Part shown: piece after piece, positions 10,734 through 22,169 of the stretch
Position numbering within the stretch: position 1 is the first letter of the stretch
How the letters are laid out: each line of letters opens with the position of its first letter
DNA from: Chaetoderma sp. LZ-2023a
Lineage: Eukaryota; Mollusca; Caudofoveata; Chaetodermatida; Chaetodermatidae
Direction: 5' to 3'
Length of the DNA stretch: 64,000 bases
Assembly: GCA_034401795.1 (NCBI GenBank)
Contig: CM067367.1
Location: forward strand, 29,036,690-29,100,689
Position numbers and translations under genes: made by a program
Notes under the pieces: model-generated
What the model was told of the DNA's origin: nothing
Database searches by the model: none
The model's input: the letters and a program-made list of their open reading frames with translations, nothing else

Positions 10734-10942
10734 ATATAATATGTATTGTATCAATATCAATGATGGTATTAGGTAAATTCATGCAAGTGGCATAACACAA
10801 TACATTTAATTTGTGGAGAATATGTCAATCGTATTCATTTATTACTAAAAAAGTCCAAAAATACCCAGTCACACATATATTACATACCGGTTTTAAAGAA
10901 ATAAAGAAAAATGGATTTTTCAGGTGAAATGGCCCAAATCTG

Positions 10943-11094
10943 GTAATAATTATGCAAATTTTACCCTTTCCCCTATTGGAATTTTGGAGGACTTTTGATA
11001 TGTTGTACATGATGGCCCCCTATACACTGGGCGAGGTAAAAAAATTCTGTTGCAATTTGTTCCGGGTTAAAATATTTTTGGCCTAGATTGACTG
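10943..11094 (-). repeat. E1 right terminal inverted repeat
   Basis: Inverted partner of 5724-5866, with identical blocks at 11042-11062 and 10981-11003. The right terminus at 11099 is set by comparison with the empty site, not by TIR identity. Confidence 0.85.
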
Positions 11095-11099
11095 GACTA

Positions 11100-11445
11100 G
11101 TATCAGTTAAATGACTATCTAATGGACATCTTATTATCCATTCTTCTTCACCGTCATGAGAGTGTGCTGCATCAATAGTCTGCCTGCGGAAACCTGCTTG
11201 TGGAAATCTGCCTGTGGAAATCTTCCCTGCAGTAAAGATCATGCCATCTCGCGCTATTTTCATATTAGCGCATCAATTTCAGTGACTTATGAACTTTTAC
11301 CGTACGGATGACCAATAGGTACTCAAGTAGCTATACTATTGTATATTTCATTATTTCCGTATATGGTACTGATGCCTAATAGGTACCTTACCGGTCCTTC
11401 TTACCGCCATTTTATACTTTCTGTTTTATGTGAATATTATCCTTA
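11100..11445. repeat. Composite repeat segment C, copy 1
   Basis: This is the reverse complement of 36627-36971 with scattered substitutions. It includes an internal run of related short units (CCTGCGGAAA, CTTGTGGAAA, CCTGTGGAAA) near 11181-11225. It begins immediately after E1, with GTAT at 11100-11103. Confidence 0.8.
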
Positions 11446-11489
11446 TTTATTGTTGGTGCTCTCAACTAACAGCACCGTAAGGTCCTATG

Positions 11490-12715
11490 ACCGTTGATAT
11501 ATATCGTTCTCACTGTATTGTGTATATGGCAAGTAGCCATTCTAGTTAATATGTTTTGTGTATTTATAAAAACTCTAGAACGCAGTACGCTAGGTAATAC
11601 TATACAGCAACATTATAGATCCGCATCACTTCTCCCCTAGCCTAAATTTTACACTGAGGTCACTGATCATGCTCTAATTGCTTGAGCCTGACATGTTACC
11701 GACTAAACCTAGCTATTTTAGTTTAATAGGATAGGTTTAAAGTGGTTAGGGGCAATTCTCCATAAGAGACGCATAGTGTATGCCTCTTTTCCGGATGTAG
11801 TGGATATGTAACACCACGCACCGGCTAGGTTGTGTAAAATTAGCCAATTAACTTAGGGCCTCTTATTAATATCGAGTTATTGTCTCTTTCCACGACACAC
11901 CAGCCGCAACATTTAATAATTGTTTGGATTCCCTATCGACATGTTAGCAGGATCCAACTCTGGGGAACTATTGGCGTTTCTGAGCGGTGATAACTAAAGT
12001 GCCGATTTACATACATCTCCCCCTGTATCTTTGGACACTAGTTAGTTAGATAACGCCGCCATGTAGGAAGCACTGTGAAAAGAACTAATATTATGTGATA
12101 CCGGCCTGCAGTGTACCTAATGACAGGTAAATGTTAATTCCATAGCACGTGGTGATGGATGAGATGTGGATCTCCATCCAATTCGTTGTAGTGTCTGGGT
12201 GAGGTCTTAGAACCCACCACGCCCTTACGGGAAGGACACTAGCAGTGGATATCCGTCTCTTTATCCCCACCATAAATGGCATGGCGCTTTCTAAAAGTTT
12301 CTTATGTGAACTGTAAACTTGTCCTGGTGATGTTATATGTGGTTGCAGGACAGTAGTGACCGGATTGTTATTTGATTCAGGAGATATTGCTGTAATCGCG
12401 CTATCTTTCGGAGGTAAATGCTATGCAGGGCGACCTACGGGGAGCTGAGCATCTTTGCCTGTCAAATGTATCTAAAGTTAGGTAGGAATCCCTGCCACTT
12501 GCAGCCAAAGCTTGTACTCGTTTCTAATAACCAAATGGTAGGTTAGAATGTAGCAGAAGGCCGCATAAATAAAGCGGCAGCTACCAATGCAGTAACTTTG
12601 GACCTACATAACCCGATGACCTGAGAACTCTTCGGAAAGCATTCAACCCGTCATCACATAAACCAGTGTGCGACACAAATAAACTATGGCTTCACTAGAT
12701 TTTCAGCACTTAGAA
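11490..12715 (+). repeat. Composite repeat segment D, copy 1
   Basis: Co-linear and in the same orientation as 38908-40180, with moderate divergence and a few indels (the other copy has a poly-C expansion at 39469). It has no reading frame of note. Together with A, B and C it forms a repeat unit present twice in the window. It may be the leader of the gag-bearing retroelement that follows. Confidence 0.82.
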
Positions 12716-12837
12716 TTTTCTTTTTGAACAAAAGAGTTGCCTTTTTTGCCAGCTCTTTTCCTCCGCTTCAGCATTGAAGGCATTTTCCCACGATGGAGGC
12801 CCACGTGAGGCACCTTCCTCTCGCAACAACAACATTT

Positions 12838-12922
12838 TGTGTGTGTGTGTGTGTGTTTGTGCGTGCGTGCGTGCGTGCGTGCGTGGGTGCGTGCGTGCGT
12901 GCGTGCGTGCGTGTGTGTGTAT
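12838..12922. repeat. GT/GTGC microsatellite
   Basis: A (GT)n run passes into (GTGC)n with one interruption and back into (GT)n. It lies in the 540-bp stretch absent from the second composite copy. Confidence 0.92.
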
Positions 12923-13809
12923 GCTAGGGGTGTAATTAGTTTATATTAAACTACCAAGTGGCCTCGACGCGATACTCCTTTGTGGGGATACCTCTGTGGA
13001 TTTACGGATCTGTGTGGTTCCTTCGACGAGACCACGTAGAAAGAACACCGGTTGGCTCTATGTACTGTATTATTTGCTCATTACTGTCAAACGAGTGATA
13101 TTGTTTGTATAGTATATATTATTTTGTGACCGTTTAATTATTATCATCATGTCCATGTTCCTAAAATCGGATGGACTGTCATACCGGTGACACTAACATT
13201 TGGGACGAGACCATGTGGTTTAACCTCAGCGGCAATGGTCGCATGGCCCCACTGGAACGTGGATGTTCCACCGGCTCTAGAGGCCACTCTTTGTACTTTC
13301 CGGAGAGACGCGATATGGGATCCGCAACCCTGAGAACCGCAGCTAACCAGCCCTCCTGCGAATCATGTATATGCAGTGCAACTGAGTGGAGCGACATGGT
13401 GGACCAGCGCATACCCCCACGAGCTACTAGTGGCGCCTGATGTGGGGCCTGAATGAGAAGCGAACCCATGCCAACTCTCAACACATGCGAGTTTCAGTCT
13501 CCTTTATCAGACAGTCAGCTCTCCCTCGACATGGAAGTAGCATCATATGACGGACGAACTGCTTGCGTGCTCACCGACAATGTAAATAATTTCCCCAGTG
13601 CGGGACTACCAGCACCGCCTTTACATGAGTTTTCACCGATCAGCGAGGGGACATTTCGTGATGCCTCGCAGGTGGGAACTAGATTTATAACCCTGTTGGA
13701 TATCCGCGATAGGCACTCACCATCTATGCCGGATCGTGGACGACCATGACACAGACCCCTATGGGGGCAAACATATCCTTCACAACCATTTTGTTCGCCA
13801 ACGTCATCA

Positions 13810-15232
13810 ATGGATTACCAGTGGCTGAACGCTCATGTACCTTATCCCACATCTCCGCTGCTTCATGTGTTGTCACTATATTTTCCTTCGGGGCCACGAT
13901 ACAAGCCAGAGGATGTGGATACACCCTTCCAGCAATACACCAGAAGACCAACACATCACACACATCATCCCCGTCAGTCACCTGCACCGCCACCATATGA
14001 GGAACGTCCGTCACAACTACCAGCAGAACGCTCATGTCGTCTGCATAGCATGCCTCCACAGGTCTATAGACCAACACCTGTCAATGGACCCGCATCAGGG
14101 TGGTATTCAGTGGAACCTACATATCGGGTACAGCATCAATGACGGGAATCACCTTCATGGACACGGCAGCAGCACCATCATCATAGGGGACATCCACGGG
14201 AAACACTACCAACACCACCACCAACAACAACATGCAGACCAGCATCCATGTTTTCATCAGTCTCCCAAGCACCACCACCTGGATTCGAGCCGATCACTTC
14301 GCCGTGTGGACATGACCGGGTCATTTTTCCCCTCCCCACCCCACCCCCACCCCGAATTTAGTGGGGAGAATGATTGGGCCAATTACAAAGTTCAATTCGA
14401 AATAATAAGTCGCACGAACCGGGGGACAAATCGTCAAATGGGAGAATATCTGGCTGCAAAGCTGTCCAGGAAAGCATTACAAGTCCTGGCAGACTTCGGT
14501 ACAGATTACACACCAACATACATGGAGTTGGAGAGTGCGTTGTCGGAGAGATTCAGCGACACAGCCCTCAGAGAGACAAGTCGGCTGCAACTAAAGAACT
14601 TGCGTCGACACTCGGGAGAAACACTACTGGAATTAGCTAGTCGTATTTGACGACTCGTTACCCACGCATATCCCAGCACGAATCTCGAGGGTGCCACCCA
14701 TTTACATCTGGGCACCTTCATCGATGCATTGAGCCCGCCCTAAAAGAAAAACTATTCCTTATGGAGGACAGTAGTCTGCAACAACTCACAGCCACCACGG
14801 TTTGTATTGAGAATTTCCTAGAACAGGAAAAGAATAATCACCCTCAGCTGCACCCCATAAACGAAGTGAATGTTGTCAATCTCGCCACCACCCACATCAG
14901 CATCAGACCCGCAAACACAACCAGATCAACCCACCGGTCAGAATCACACATCTAGAGGAAGGGAGGGGGGCATGGCGAATCCCATCATGGGGGCCACAAC
15001 AACGCCCCAGGACGCAGGAACCAGCACAACAATAGCAATAAGTAACACATGCATGATAGTTTAGAAGAGGTCACTAAACAAATCTCAGCACTCACCAACT
15101 TAGTCACCACCCTCAGCACAACAGTAGCGATGCAATCCATAACACGTCCAGCAACCATAATAATTTCTGCACCACCACCGAACACATGTTTTGGATGTGG
15201 TCATCCAGGCTACTGGAAGGAGTGATGTCCTA
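13810..15232 (+). pseudogene. Ty3/gypsy gag remnant
   Basis: A proline-rich leader (frame from 13810) shifts into a frame ending at 14650 whose last 100 residues look like retrotransposon Gag. Signs are FSGENDWANYKVQFE, a Leu/Ala-rich block (LAAKLSRKALQVLADF) and MELESALSERF. After a stop, another frame continues with EPALKEKLFLMED and a run rich in Asn and Gln. A CCHC knuckle is recognisable at 15184-15225 (CFGCGHPGYWKE, then a stop, then C). At least two frameshifts and a stop in the knuckle show it is dead. It would have packaged element RNA in the cytoplasm. Confidence 0.68.
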
Positions 15233-15397
15233 ATCGCCCTCCATCAACAACTAGTCCGCTGACAGACGAACCACCCAGCCTGAGACACTAACAAGGGCAC
15301 CGATTACAGTCACCTCGTGCCCATTCTCACAGCCCGGCTCAACTGCAGCCTCTGAACGACAATGTCAGGTGGCCAGCACTACTATTCACTCGCCTAC

Positions 15398-15478
15398 CAC
15401 ATCACGCACACACACGCACGCACGCACGCACGCACGCACGAACGCACGTACGCACGCACGCAAGCACGTACGTACGTA

Positions 15479-15530
<52 letters not shown>

Positions 15531-15566
15531 CTCACGCACGCACGTATACACACACACACACACTCT
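15398..15566. repeat. ACGC microsatellite
   Basis: A long (ACGC)n run with GTAC interruptions, ending in (CA)n, inserted in the gypsy remnant just after the gag knuckle. The Thr/His/Ala/Arg frames through it are artefacts. Confidence 0.93.
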
Positions 15567-17199
15567 TATATGTCTGTGCCAACGATGCACACCACATCCA
15601 CAGCACCGACATCTCATCCTGCCAAAAAATTGTGACCCCCCCCCCCACAATTTCCACATCTAACAAACCTTCTTTTCTATGTAAAACGGCAGTGGTAGGC
15701 TGTAGCACCTCCGCTGAAACAACGTTTATACAAGCACCATGACACACTGCCAAGGCACTTAACACCCGGTGTCCCTTGGTGGTTTGCAATTCACAAGTCC
15801 TTACAGCATCATCTACTACATCCAGCAGCAGCAGCAGCAGTGATTCACATGGAAGTACACATTCGGCAGGCATCATGGTCCCTCAAGAAGGAGAGCTGCA
15901 CACAAAAAATGGAGACCAAGAGCGATAGGATCTTCGAAGGGTTTTCATTAACAGGCAGCAGTGTGCTCGCGAGGGTCCAGAGCCACGTAAACCAACACAG
16001 TGTATATAGCGCAGTGGAGATACTGAAGGCCTCCGTGTCTAACGAAGGATGAATCAACATCCTACTGTGGTACCGTCTAGTTGGCACATTGTTTGGGCTG
16101 CTGAACTTGGTAATAGTAAGTGGACATTCGTGGTACGTGGATAATAGTCCACACCCAGGACATCTCTAGCAGACTAGAAGTTTGCTGTGTTTACTTGAGA
16201 TGGCCTGCAGGCAGGCCAGGGAAAACAGTCAAAGTTTGTATACTGTTGGCAGATAGATGCGGATCAGACCATCGGTTGCCCGTGCGTGTGAGCTCAGATG
16301 GTGACTGCTATCAACATGTGTCTTGATCATGTCAGTTCATCAACCCGTTCTAGGTTATCAGTGGTCAAGATGGCTCAATGTACAGTCAGGCCATGGCAGG
16401 CGTTCATATTGTGAGTCATGCCTCCTGTGATCAGAGGTCATGAAAAGTGATTCTTTGGGAAGCAGGAGGGTGTGTGCGTGAGACGGTGTAACCTCTCATT
16501 TGCTGGACAGATGGAGCAGTCTGGGATCCCAAGTACCTGCAGGATGAATGACCTCTAGCAGGCATCAGCTCCGTGGTATGGTCCAGTCGGGCCATGGCCC
16601 TCGCAAAGACGACCTCTTAATTTGCATCCAGTACTGTGTCCGCTCAGGTCAGGAGTCGACAGGGTGGGCCTTGACTCTGTCCCAGATTATGTTCCCCTAA
16701 CCTGGACAGGTCTTTAACTCAGGCATGTACGGAGAGGTACCCAGCCTAGGCTGCATCCTGTGTGGAGAACTGGGCGTCCGTCTGTCGCGACGGGTACAGG
16801 GAAACACACTGGGAAGGCCAAAGGGTACAAGTGAAAATCCCATGCCATCATTTCTTCTTCTGTGCATCAACTAAACATCCCATGATGCATTGTCAAAAGT
16901 GGCTCACACAGGTAGCCTTCATCCGTGATCGTGACAATCCTATCTGCACTGCTGTTTACACCAACTCAAAATACACAGAAATGGCAGCAACACCACCACC
17001 ACTGCCACCCCAGCTCCGTCATCGCCTAAGCAATCCCAGCAGCAGCGACGACGGGTTGGCCCTTTCCACACTCAGCCAACAACCGCACTTACAGAAGCCA
17101 TCCGGAAACAGGCCGACCATATACAGGATGATACCACACCAAAAACACTTCCACAGATGGTATTATTGGAAACTCTTCCGCAGGCCCACCGTAAGGTGA
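15567..17199. other. Interior of gypsy remnant, unassigned
   Basis: Short frames only. This is where the protease should lie between the gag knuckle and the pre-RT linker, but no convincing D-T/S-G active-site context was found. The 145-codon frame at 16762-17199 has no recognisable motif. Confidence 0.4.
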
Positions 17200-18582
17200 T
17201 ATATAAATGTGCCTGTCTGTTTAGCAGTATTTCCACCAGTGCCACTGTTGACACAGGAGAAAATCTTATGGGCCACCACACCACAGTTAGGGAACAAGAC
17301 CCACATAGCCATGCTGGAACCCAACCCTGAGTATATAATGACCTCATAATGCGCCAGTCCGCGAATGGTCGTGGACACCACCAACAAGGATCACATACCA
17401 TTTTGTGTATTCAATGGCACAACGGACCCAATGACTCTTGAACTGGGAGTTTGTTGTGGCCATCTGGTAGATGTGATATCACTGGAGACAACCCCTATTA
17501 CACCTACTTCAGCCACAAATTCTGATGATTTGCCAGAACGCATACATGACATATATCTGCGTGCCACAGTTGGAATGATGCAATCCCACAAGAAAGACAT
17601 ACGGAAAATACTATACAAATATCGCGATAGTTATGCAAATGTGCCGAGTAAACTGAGTTACCAGTGGAAAGGCCCCTATGTGGTGGTAGGTAAGAAGTCA
17701 GACGTCACCTACCGCATCCGTGCCTCGGATGGCCTGATCTCAGTCATCCACTTCGATCGACTTAGACCTTGTCTCAATGATGACCCAGTTCCAGAGCTCG
17801 GAATGGGTGTACCACGTGACACCAGTACCCAGACAGATGTCTCTACAGAAACAAGTATTCCTGACGTTAGTCCCGAGCACTGCGGTGGCTGTTCGACCCC
17901 TCTCCTACCAAGCCAGGAGTATGGTAAACATATGACTAATGCTGAGGACGATGACGAGATACGTACTCGCCTTCTCCATCCTCAGTGTGGGTCTACGAGA
18001 TCTCGGAAGTCGTATCTGAAGACTTTCTCGTTTGTACTGTCCAAGCGGAAGGACGGAAACGTTGATCCGCCGACTTCTTCCCATTTCCACCGACTTCATG
18101 CTATTCCCCCAATTATAGAGTTACCACAAGCGGAAGCTGAGGCTGCCATGGGCCATGCTTCTTGCAGGGTGGAACATGTAATAAATATCATGGAAGTGAA
18201 GAGGCTTGGTGAGGCCTTGGCTAGTTTTGAAGATCAGCAGAACCCCACAACTCGGTGTACCCCTCCATTACCGCAAATCGCAAGACCAATGCCTTTCCAA
18301 GGTGCATCCCATCCGTTAGCATCCCAACCTCCACTCCAACTCGCGTCCCTTGTCTACACAACAAGTTCGGACATCATCGGCCCTGTTCATTTCACATTCC
18401 ACTCATCGTCTGTTGACTGTCAATCTTCAGATATGAGAAAGTCCGCTGTTACAGAGGAGGTGGCATCCCGCACCACAGTAACCACGCCCACCCCTCTCCC
18501 CCCCCCACCCCACCCCCGCTGGTGGTGGGCAGTGAAGCAGCCTGTTCAGCAGACTCTCGGCTCGAATATTCCCAGTATTTAA
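17200..18582 (+). pseudogene. Ty3/gypsy pol remnant: pre-RT linker fused to integrase C-terminus
   Basis: The frame open from 17365 continues upstream through one stop to about 17200. It contains the protease-to-RT linker type (IAMLEPNPEY, then VVDTTNKDHIPFCVFNGTTD, then LPERIHDIYLRATVGM). It then passes directly, near 17645, to the end of integrase: SYQWKGPYVVVGKKSDVTYRI and VIHFDRLRP, a GPY/F-like module. All catalytic domains between are missing, so a clean internal deletion joined the two ends in frame. The last 250 codons, rich in Pro, Ser and Thr, resemble nothing I recognise. Confidence 0.7.
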
Positions 18583-18600
18583 AAATTATGCCAGAGTACC

Positions 18601-20428
18601 AACCGTCCTGTAACGGGAGATGACTCTCTCCATCCAAAAAGCATCCCTGACCAAAACCGCCCTACCACACCCCACCCCCTCCCCCCCCCAACCCCCCGTG
18701 AGCAGTCAGAACATCACACAGACACAGAATGTCAGAAACATACAGAACACACTTGCCCACAAGGCTGGATACGTCAATTCATCGTTGCACGAACATCACG
18801 CACTTACGTGGTTATTTAAATGTATAACGCGGTCATTCAACATCAGCAACAACATTATTAGCACTCACCTAGCGTTTTTAATCGAAAAAGTTAGACACCT
18901 TTTTCGGGAACATTCCCTTCCGCACAGATGCGGGGAGCTCATCACCATCCTCAACACGAGTCGACATTTTACAACACTGCAGCCATCGACAGTACACGCT
19001 ACGGGGGTTTCCCCACTCCACCCCCCCCCCCCCTCACCCCACCCCCACCCCCAACGGAAACGTCGTACGGAAACAGCTAAAACTATCAGACTTCAATCAC
19101 ACGTAATAACAGTCAATATTATTAAGAGCTACCAAACGTGAATTCGATGATGGATTAATTCAAGTTACGACAGCACCCTTCTTGGTCATCCACGCTCTAA
19201 AGTAACTCTGTCCCGTCCACGGACTCGGCCATTACAGAGCGACATACATCATGTCCGATAAAGTTGACACCGCCCACACGCAGCTAACACCCCCACCCCC
19301 ACCCCACCCCCACCCACCCCACCCCACACCACTCCACCCCGCTGTAATAAAAACGTCACACTTCACAACAGCGCAAGAATCATCCACAGATAGGCAGCCA
19401 CGCGTATCAATGAAATTCATCAACATGAAAGAGACACAGATACTCAGGATCATTGTATTCACAATCTCCATACGATGGTATTGTAATTGTAAAACTGAAG
19501 CACGCATTTTCCGAGCTGTATTGTAATAAATTAAGTTCGGTCTAGGTAGGGATGGGACTAGTCCTACCTACAGAGGAGGATGCCTCAGAGGAAAACACAG
19601 TCCAGCTTCGCGGAATCAGTAGTCTTGATTTCCGCAAGCCATATAGCTGTTTAAACCAGCTTTACTGTGCTAATTTTGATTAGGAACACGACTGTTCTAC
19701 CGCGTATACAAATCATTAGTGCACGGGCTGGTGAAGCAGCATCAAAACTTCGACAGTATAACATAACAGAGAATCTCAAATATTCTCTTACCTACATATT
19801 CCAATCACAGATCAACACGGGCTGGAATACATCTATTACAGACAAGAGGCGACGCATTGTAGATATGGGATTGTCTTGTGGGAAGTCATGACCCCGCTGG
19901 ACATCTTATATGTACGAGTAAGTCCCGAGTAAAATTCAGGTGTGAATACCAGGTGAGCTAATAGACTATGTCACCATGTATATTAAGATGTACCGATCAG
20001 AGGCTATGTTTAGATACGTTACTAGCACTGATCATCATCTATACTTAGATGCATTACCAGCATCCTATTATTTGGATATATATTATCAGCACTGGATGAC
20101 TGGCAGCAGGTACGTCAGCTAGTGCGCAGGTACCGCTTCGCGGATAGTGAATAGAGTATGGTTAGCACCAGGTTGGAATCAATCAAAGAGATTAGATAGG
20201 ACAAACGGACTTAGTTAGTTACGTAGCGGTCTGTGTTCTCACGGAGCGTGGGACAAGATAAGCCGAAAATAATCCAGCTATGAGGAATGGTAACTCGTGT
20301 GCCGATTAACTCTAGCATCCTACAAGTTGTCGACTAATAGGTAAGGAACATGACATGGACAGTCCTGTAGGCATTAGGTACGCAATCGAAAGATATTATC
20401 AAAAACATATTAATTGTAGAGGCGTGCT
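18601..20428. other. C-rich tracts and anonymous sequence
   Basis: CCCCA/CACCCC low-complexity blocks lie at about 18660-18702, 19018-19055 and 19286-19345. No gene or LTR partner of segments A-D was found between 19.5 and 20.4 kb. Confidence 0.5.
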
Positions 20429-20577
20429 AATCCACCGGTAAGCCTTGCTATCAAACAAGCGTTCGTCATTCTTGGCAGGGCATCCGTCAGAAATGGCATG
20501 GTAATCCAGCCCAAACCCTTGTTATCAAACAAGCATTCGTCATTCTGGGCAGGGCATCCGTCAGAAATGACATGGGA
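20429..20577. repeat. Two-copy tandem repeat, about 75-bp unit
   Basis: The block holding TATCAAACAAGC...GGCAGGGCATCCGTCAGAAAT occurs twice in a row (near 20443 and 20518) with a few substitutions. Confidence 0.85.
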
Positions 20578-21894
20578 AGCCAGCTGGAATTCTAAAATAA
20601 AGTTATGGGGATGACAGATCCCATCACTCAAGAACCAGCCAAACCGTAAGTGCTAGGTAGAAAGCACCCTCCCAGGGAGGGAGGGTCAGAGATTTGATTA
20701 GTCAAAGTGATGTCATAATCCAATGAGAAACAGAGCAACCTCCGGCGGTGCGAAACCAAGATGGAGGGAGAATAGAAACTGAGATAGTATATAAGGGGGA
20801 CTTTAACTTTAATCGAGAGTTCGGTCCGCCTCGCACCTTGTGAAACTCTTGCTGAATGGTTTTAAGTAGGCAAGAGCTGGTTGAAAGTTAGGAAAACTTA
20901 AGAAACATTGAATTGTAATATTTAATCATTGTGAATAGATCGCTAGGTAACAGTAAAAGTTACCAACTTTGTAGGTTTATTGTATAGCTAAAGTTAGCAA
21001 GTAAAACGATCACCTTGTGATATATACAAGGCAAAAGTTTGTCATATATTTGTTGTTATTCTGGAGAACACGGAAGACCACCGTGTCGAACCAATCGTTC
21101 TGAAAACGCGCAGTTAGATCAGGCCCAGGCACTAATATAAATATCGTCAGGTACCTACGAGGCGAGCTAGTGTCCCGCTCCATCTTCATCGGTGGAACCG
21201 GTTGTCGCAGCAACCATTCGTACAAGGTTTCATCGAAGGGGGTAGAGCATACGTCATCAACAAGGGTAGACAACCCGAAATCTTCAGCATGTATAAGACG
21301 CGCGCATATATACGGACGCTGTTCTGAGCAACAGAACCTGAAAACATATATTTCCATTTTTCACATCAACTACGAATAATCAAGATCATCAACCCTCTGC
21401 CATTACAAACAGATTGCCTAAGTTTCCAATCAACCACGTGCTTTCAAAACAAGAACCCGGTGATCGTCGCTTCTAATTTCCAGTAAATTGAATAGATCAA
21501 AGAATATAAACAAAAGAACCGCCCAATGCGTATCTACCACAGCGTGATGGAAGCTATTGCTGCTGACGTCATCACGCTCTCCCACACCCCATCGGGCATT
21601 CCAGATTGAAATCTGAACATGCGAGTTTATAAGCATCCAATCTGAAAAGATGCTTCATGCTAATTAAAAGGTGAGTTTCCATGGGAATAAGTAGTTGCTG
21701 ATTTTAATGTTGATCAGAGACTCGATTTCCCGCCGAGTGGGGATGAAAGCGACTATCCTTCCTTTTTATAACTATATTTACTTCCTTTCTGTGAAAGGAA
21801 TATATCATCGGACTCCAGGGAAATTAAAATCAAAACTTTCCATATAGGGCGTGACAGACTCACCCTAAAACTTTCGGGTGTGGTAATCCGTCCT
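20578..21894. other. No recognisable gene
   Basis: There is a TATATAAG box near 20790 but no downstream frame. The frames at 21010-21379 overlap on opposite strands and show no domain. Confidence 0.4.
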
Positions 21895-21925
21895 CCTGTG
21901 ACGTCACCAAAAAGTATAAAAGGAG
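21895..21925 (+). promoter_or_regulatory. CRE-TATA promoter-like block
   Basis: TGACGTCA at 21899-21906 is followed 8 bases later by TATAAAAG at 21915-21922, almost the same spacing as in segment A (5063-5085). It precedes the Thr/Pro-rich frames at 22.1-23.4 kb on the same strand, which may be its target. Confidence 0.5.
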
Positions 21926-22169
21926 GAAAGCGCGCAATGAAATTTCATCTTCCCGTCAAACTCGACACAAGGGAAGATCGAGCATTAGGCTACTTTTGTG
22001 TCGGAAACCAAATTCTGCTGTTTACTTATTACTTTATTATTATCTATTAAATTTGGCCAGAAAAAGTATGAAGAGGTAGGAAATTTAAGATAGATTAAGT
22101 GGTTCCACGCAATTACCATCATGCGGGGATACGATTTCGCTTGGGGAAGATCTCGTTCTGTCCGACAGC

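Larger units (their letters stand above)
5719..11099 (+). mobile_element. E1: TIR element encoding a PIN-like/CXC protein
   Basis: The element is 5381 bp. Its inner TIR blocks match in inverted orientation: 21 identical bases at 5743-5763 and 11042-11062, and 23 identical bases at 5802-5824 and 10981-11003, with the same 38-base gap between blocks on both sides. The second copy of the surrounding composite repeat lacks the element precisely: its sequence runs straight from segment B to segment C around 36968-36971. GTAT occurs once in that empty site and on both sides of E1 (5715-5718, 11100-11103), so the target duplication is at most 4 bp. The outermost 25-35 bases of the two ends are not obviously alike. 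The only large frame is 6188-10642. No DDE transposase, reverse transcriptase or tyrosine recombinase was recognised. Assignment as a DNA transposon is inference from TIRs and the empty site. Confidence 0.82.
13171..18600 (+). mobile_element. Internally deleted Ty3/gypsy-like retroelement
   Basis: Gag-like sequence (13810-14960), a broken CCHC knuckle (15184-15232), the linker before reverse transcriptase (17200-17640) and the C-terminal end of integrase (17640-17790) follow one another in the right order. The reverse transcriptase, RNase H and integrase catalytic core are absent. The 13262-13440 stretch recurs at 40187-40350 downstream of segment D, so D probably belongs to the same retroelement family. 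No pair of LTRs was found, and the boundaries are approximate. Confidence 0.65.

Noticed and set aside
11490-13000. Segment D as the 5' LTR of the gypsy-like element with a 3' LTR at 18.6-20.4 kb
   Set aside because: No stretch of 18.6-20.4 kb matches segment A or D beyond short chance words.
15362-15742. His/Arg/Thr-Ala repeat proteins on both strands
   Set aside because: (ACGC)n microsatellite is open in several frames on both strands.
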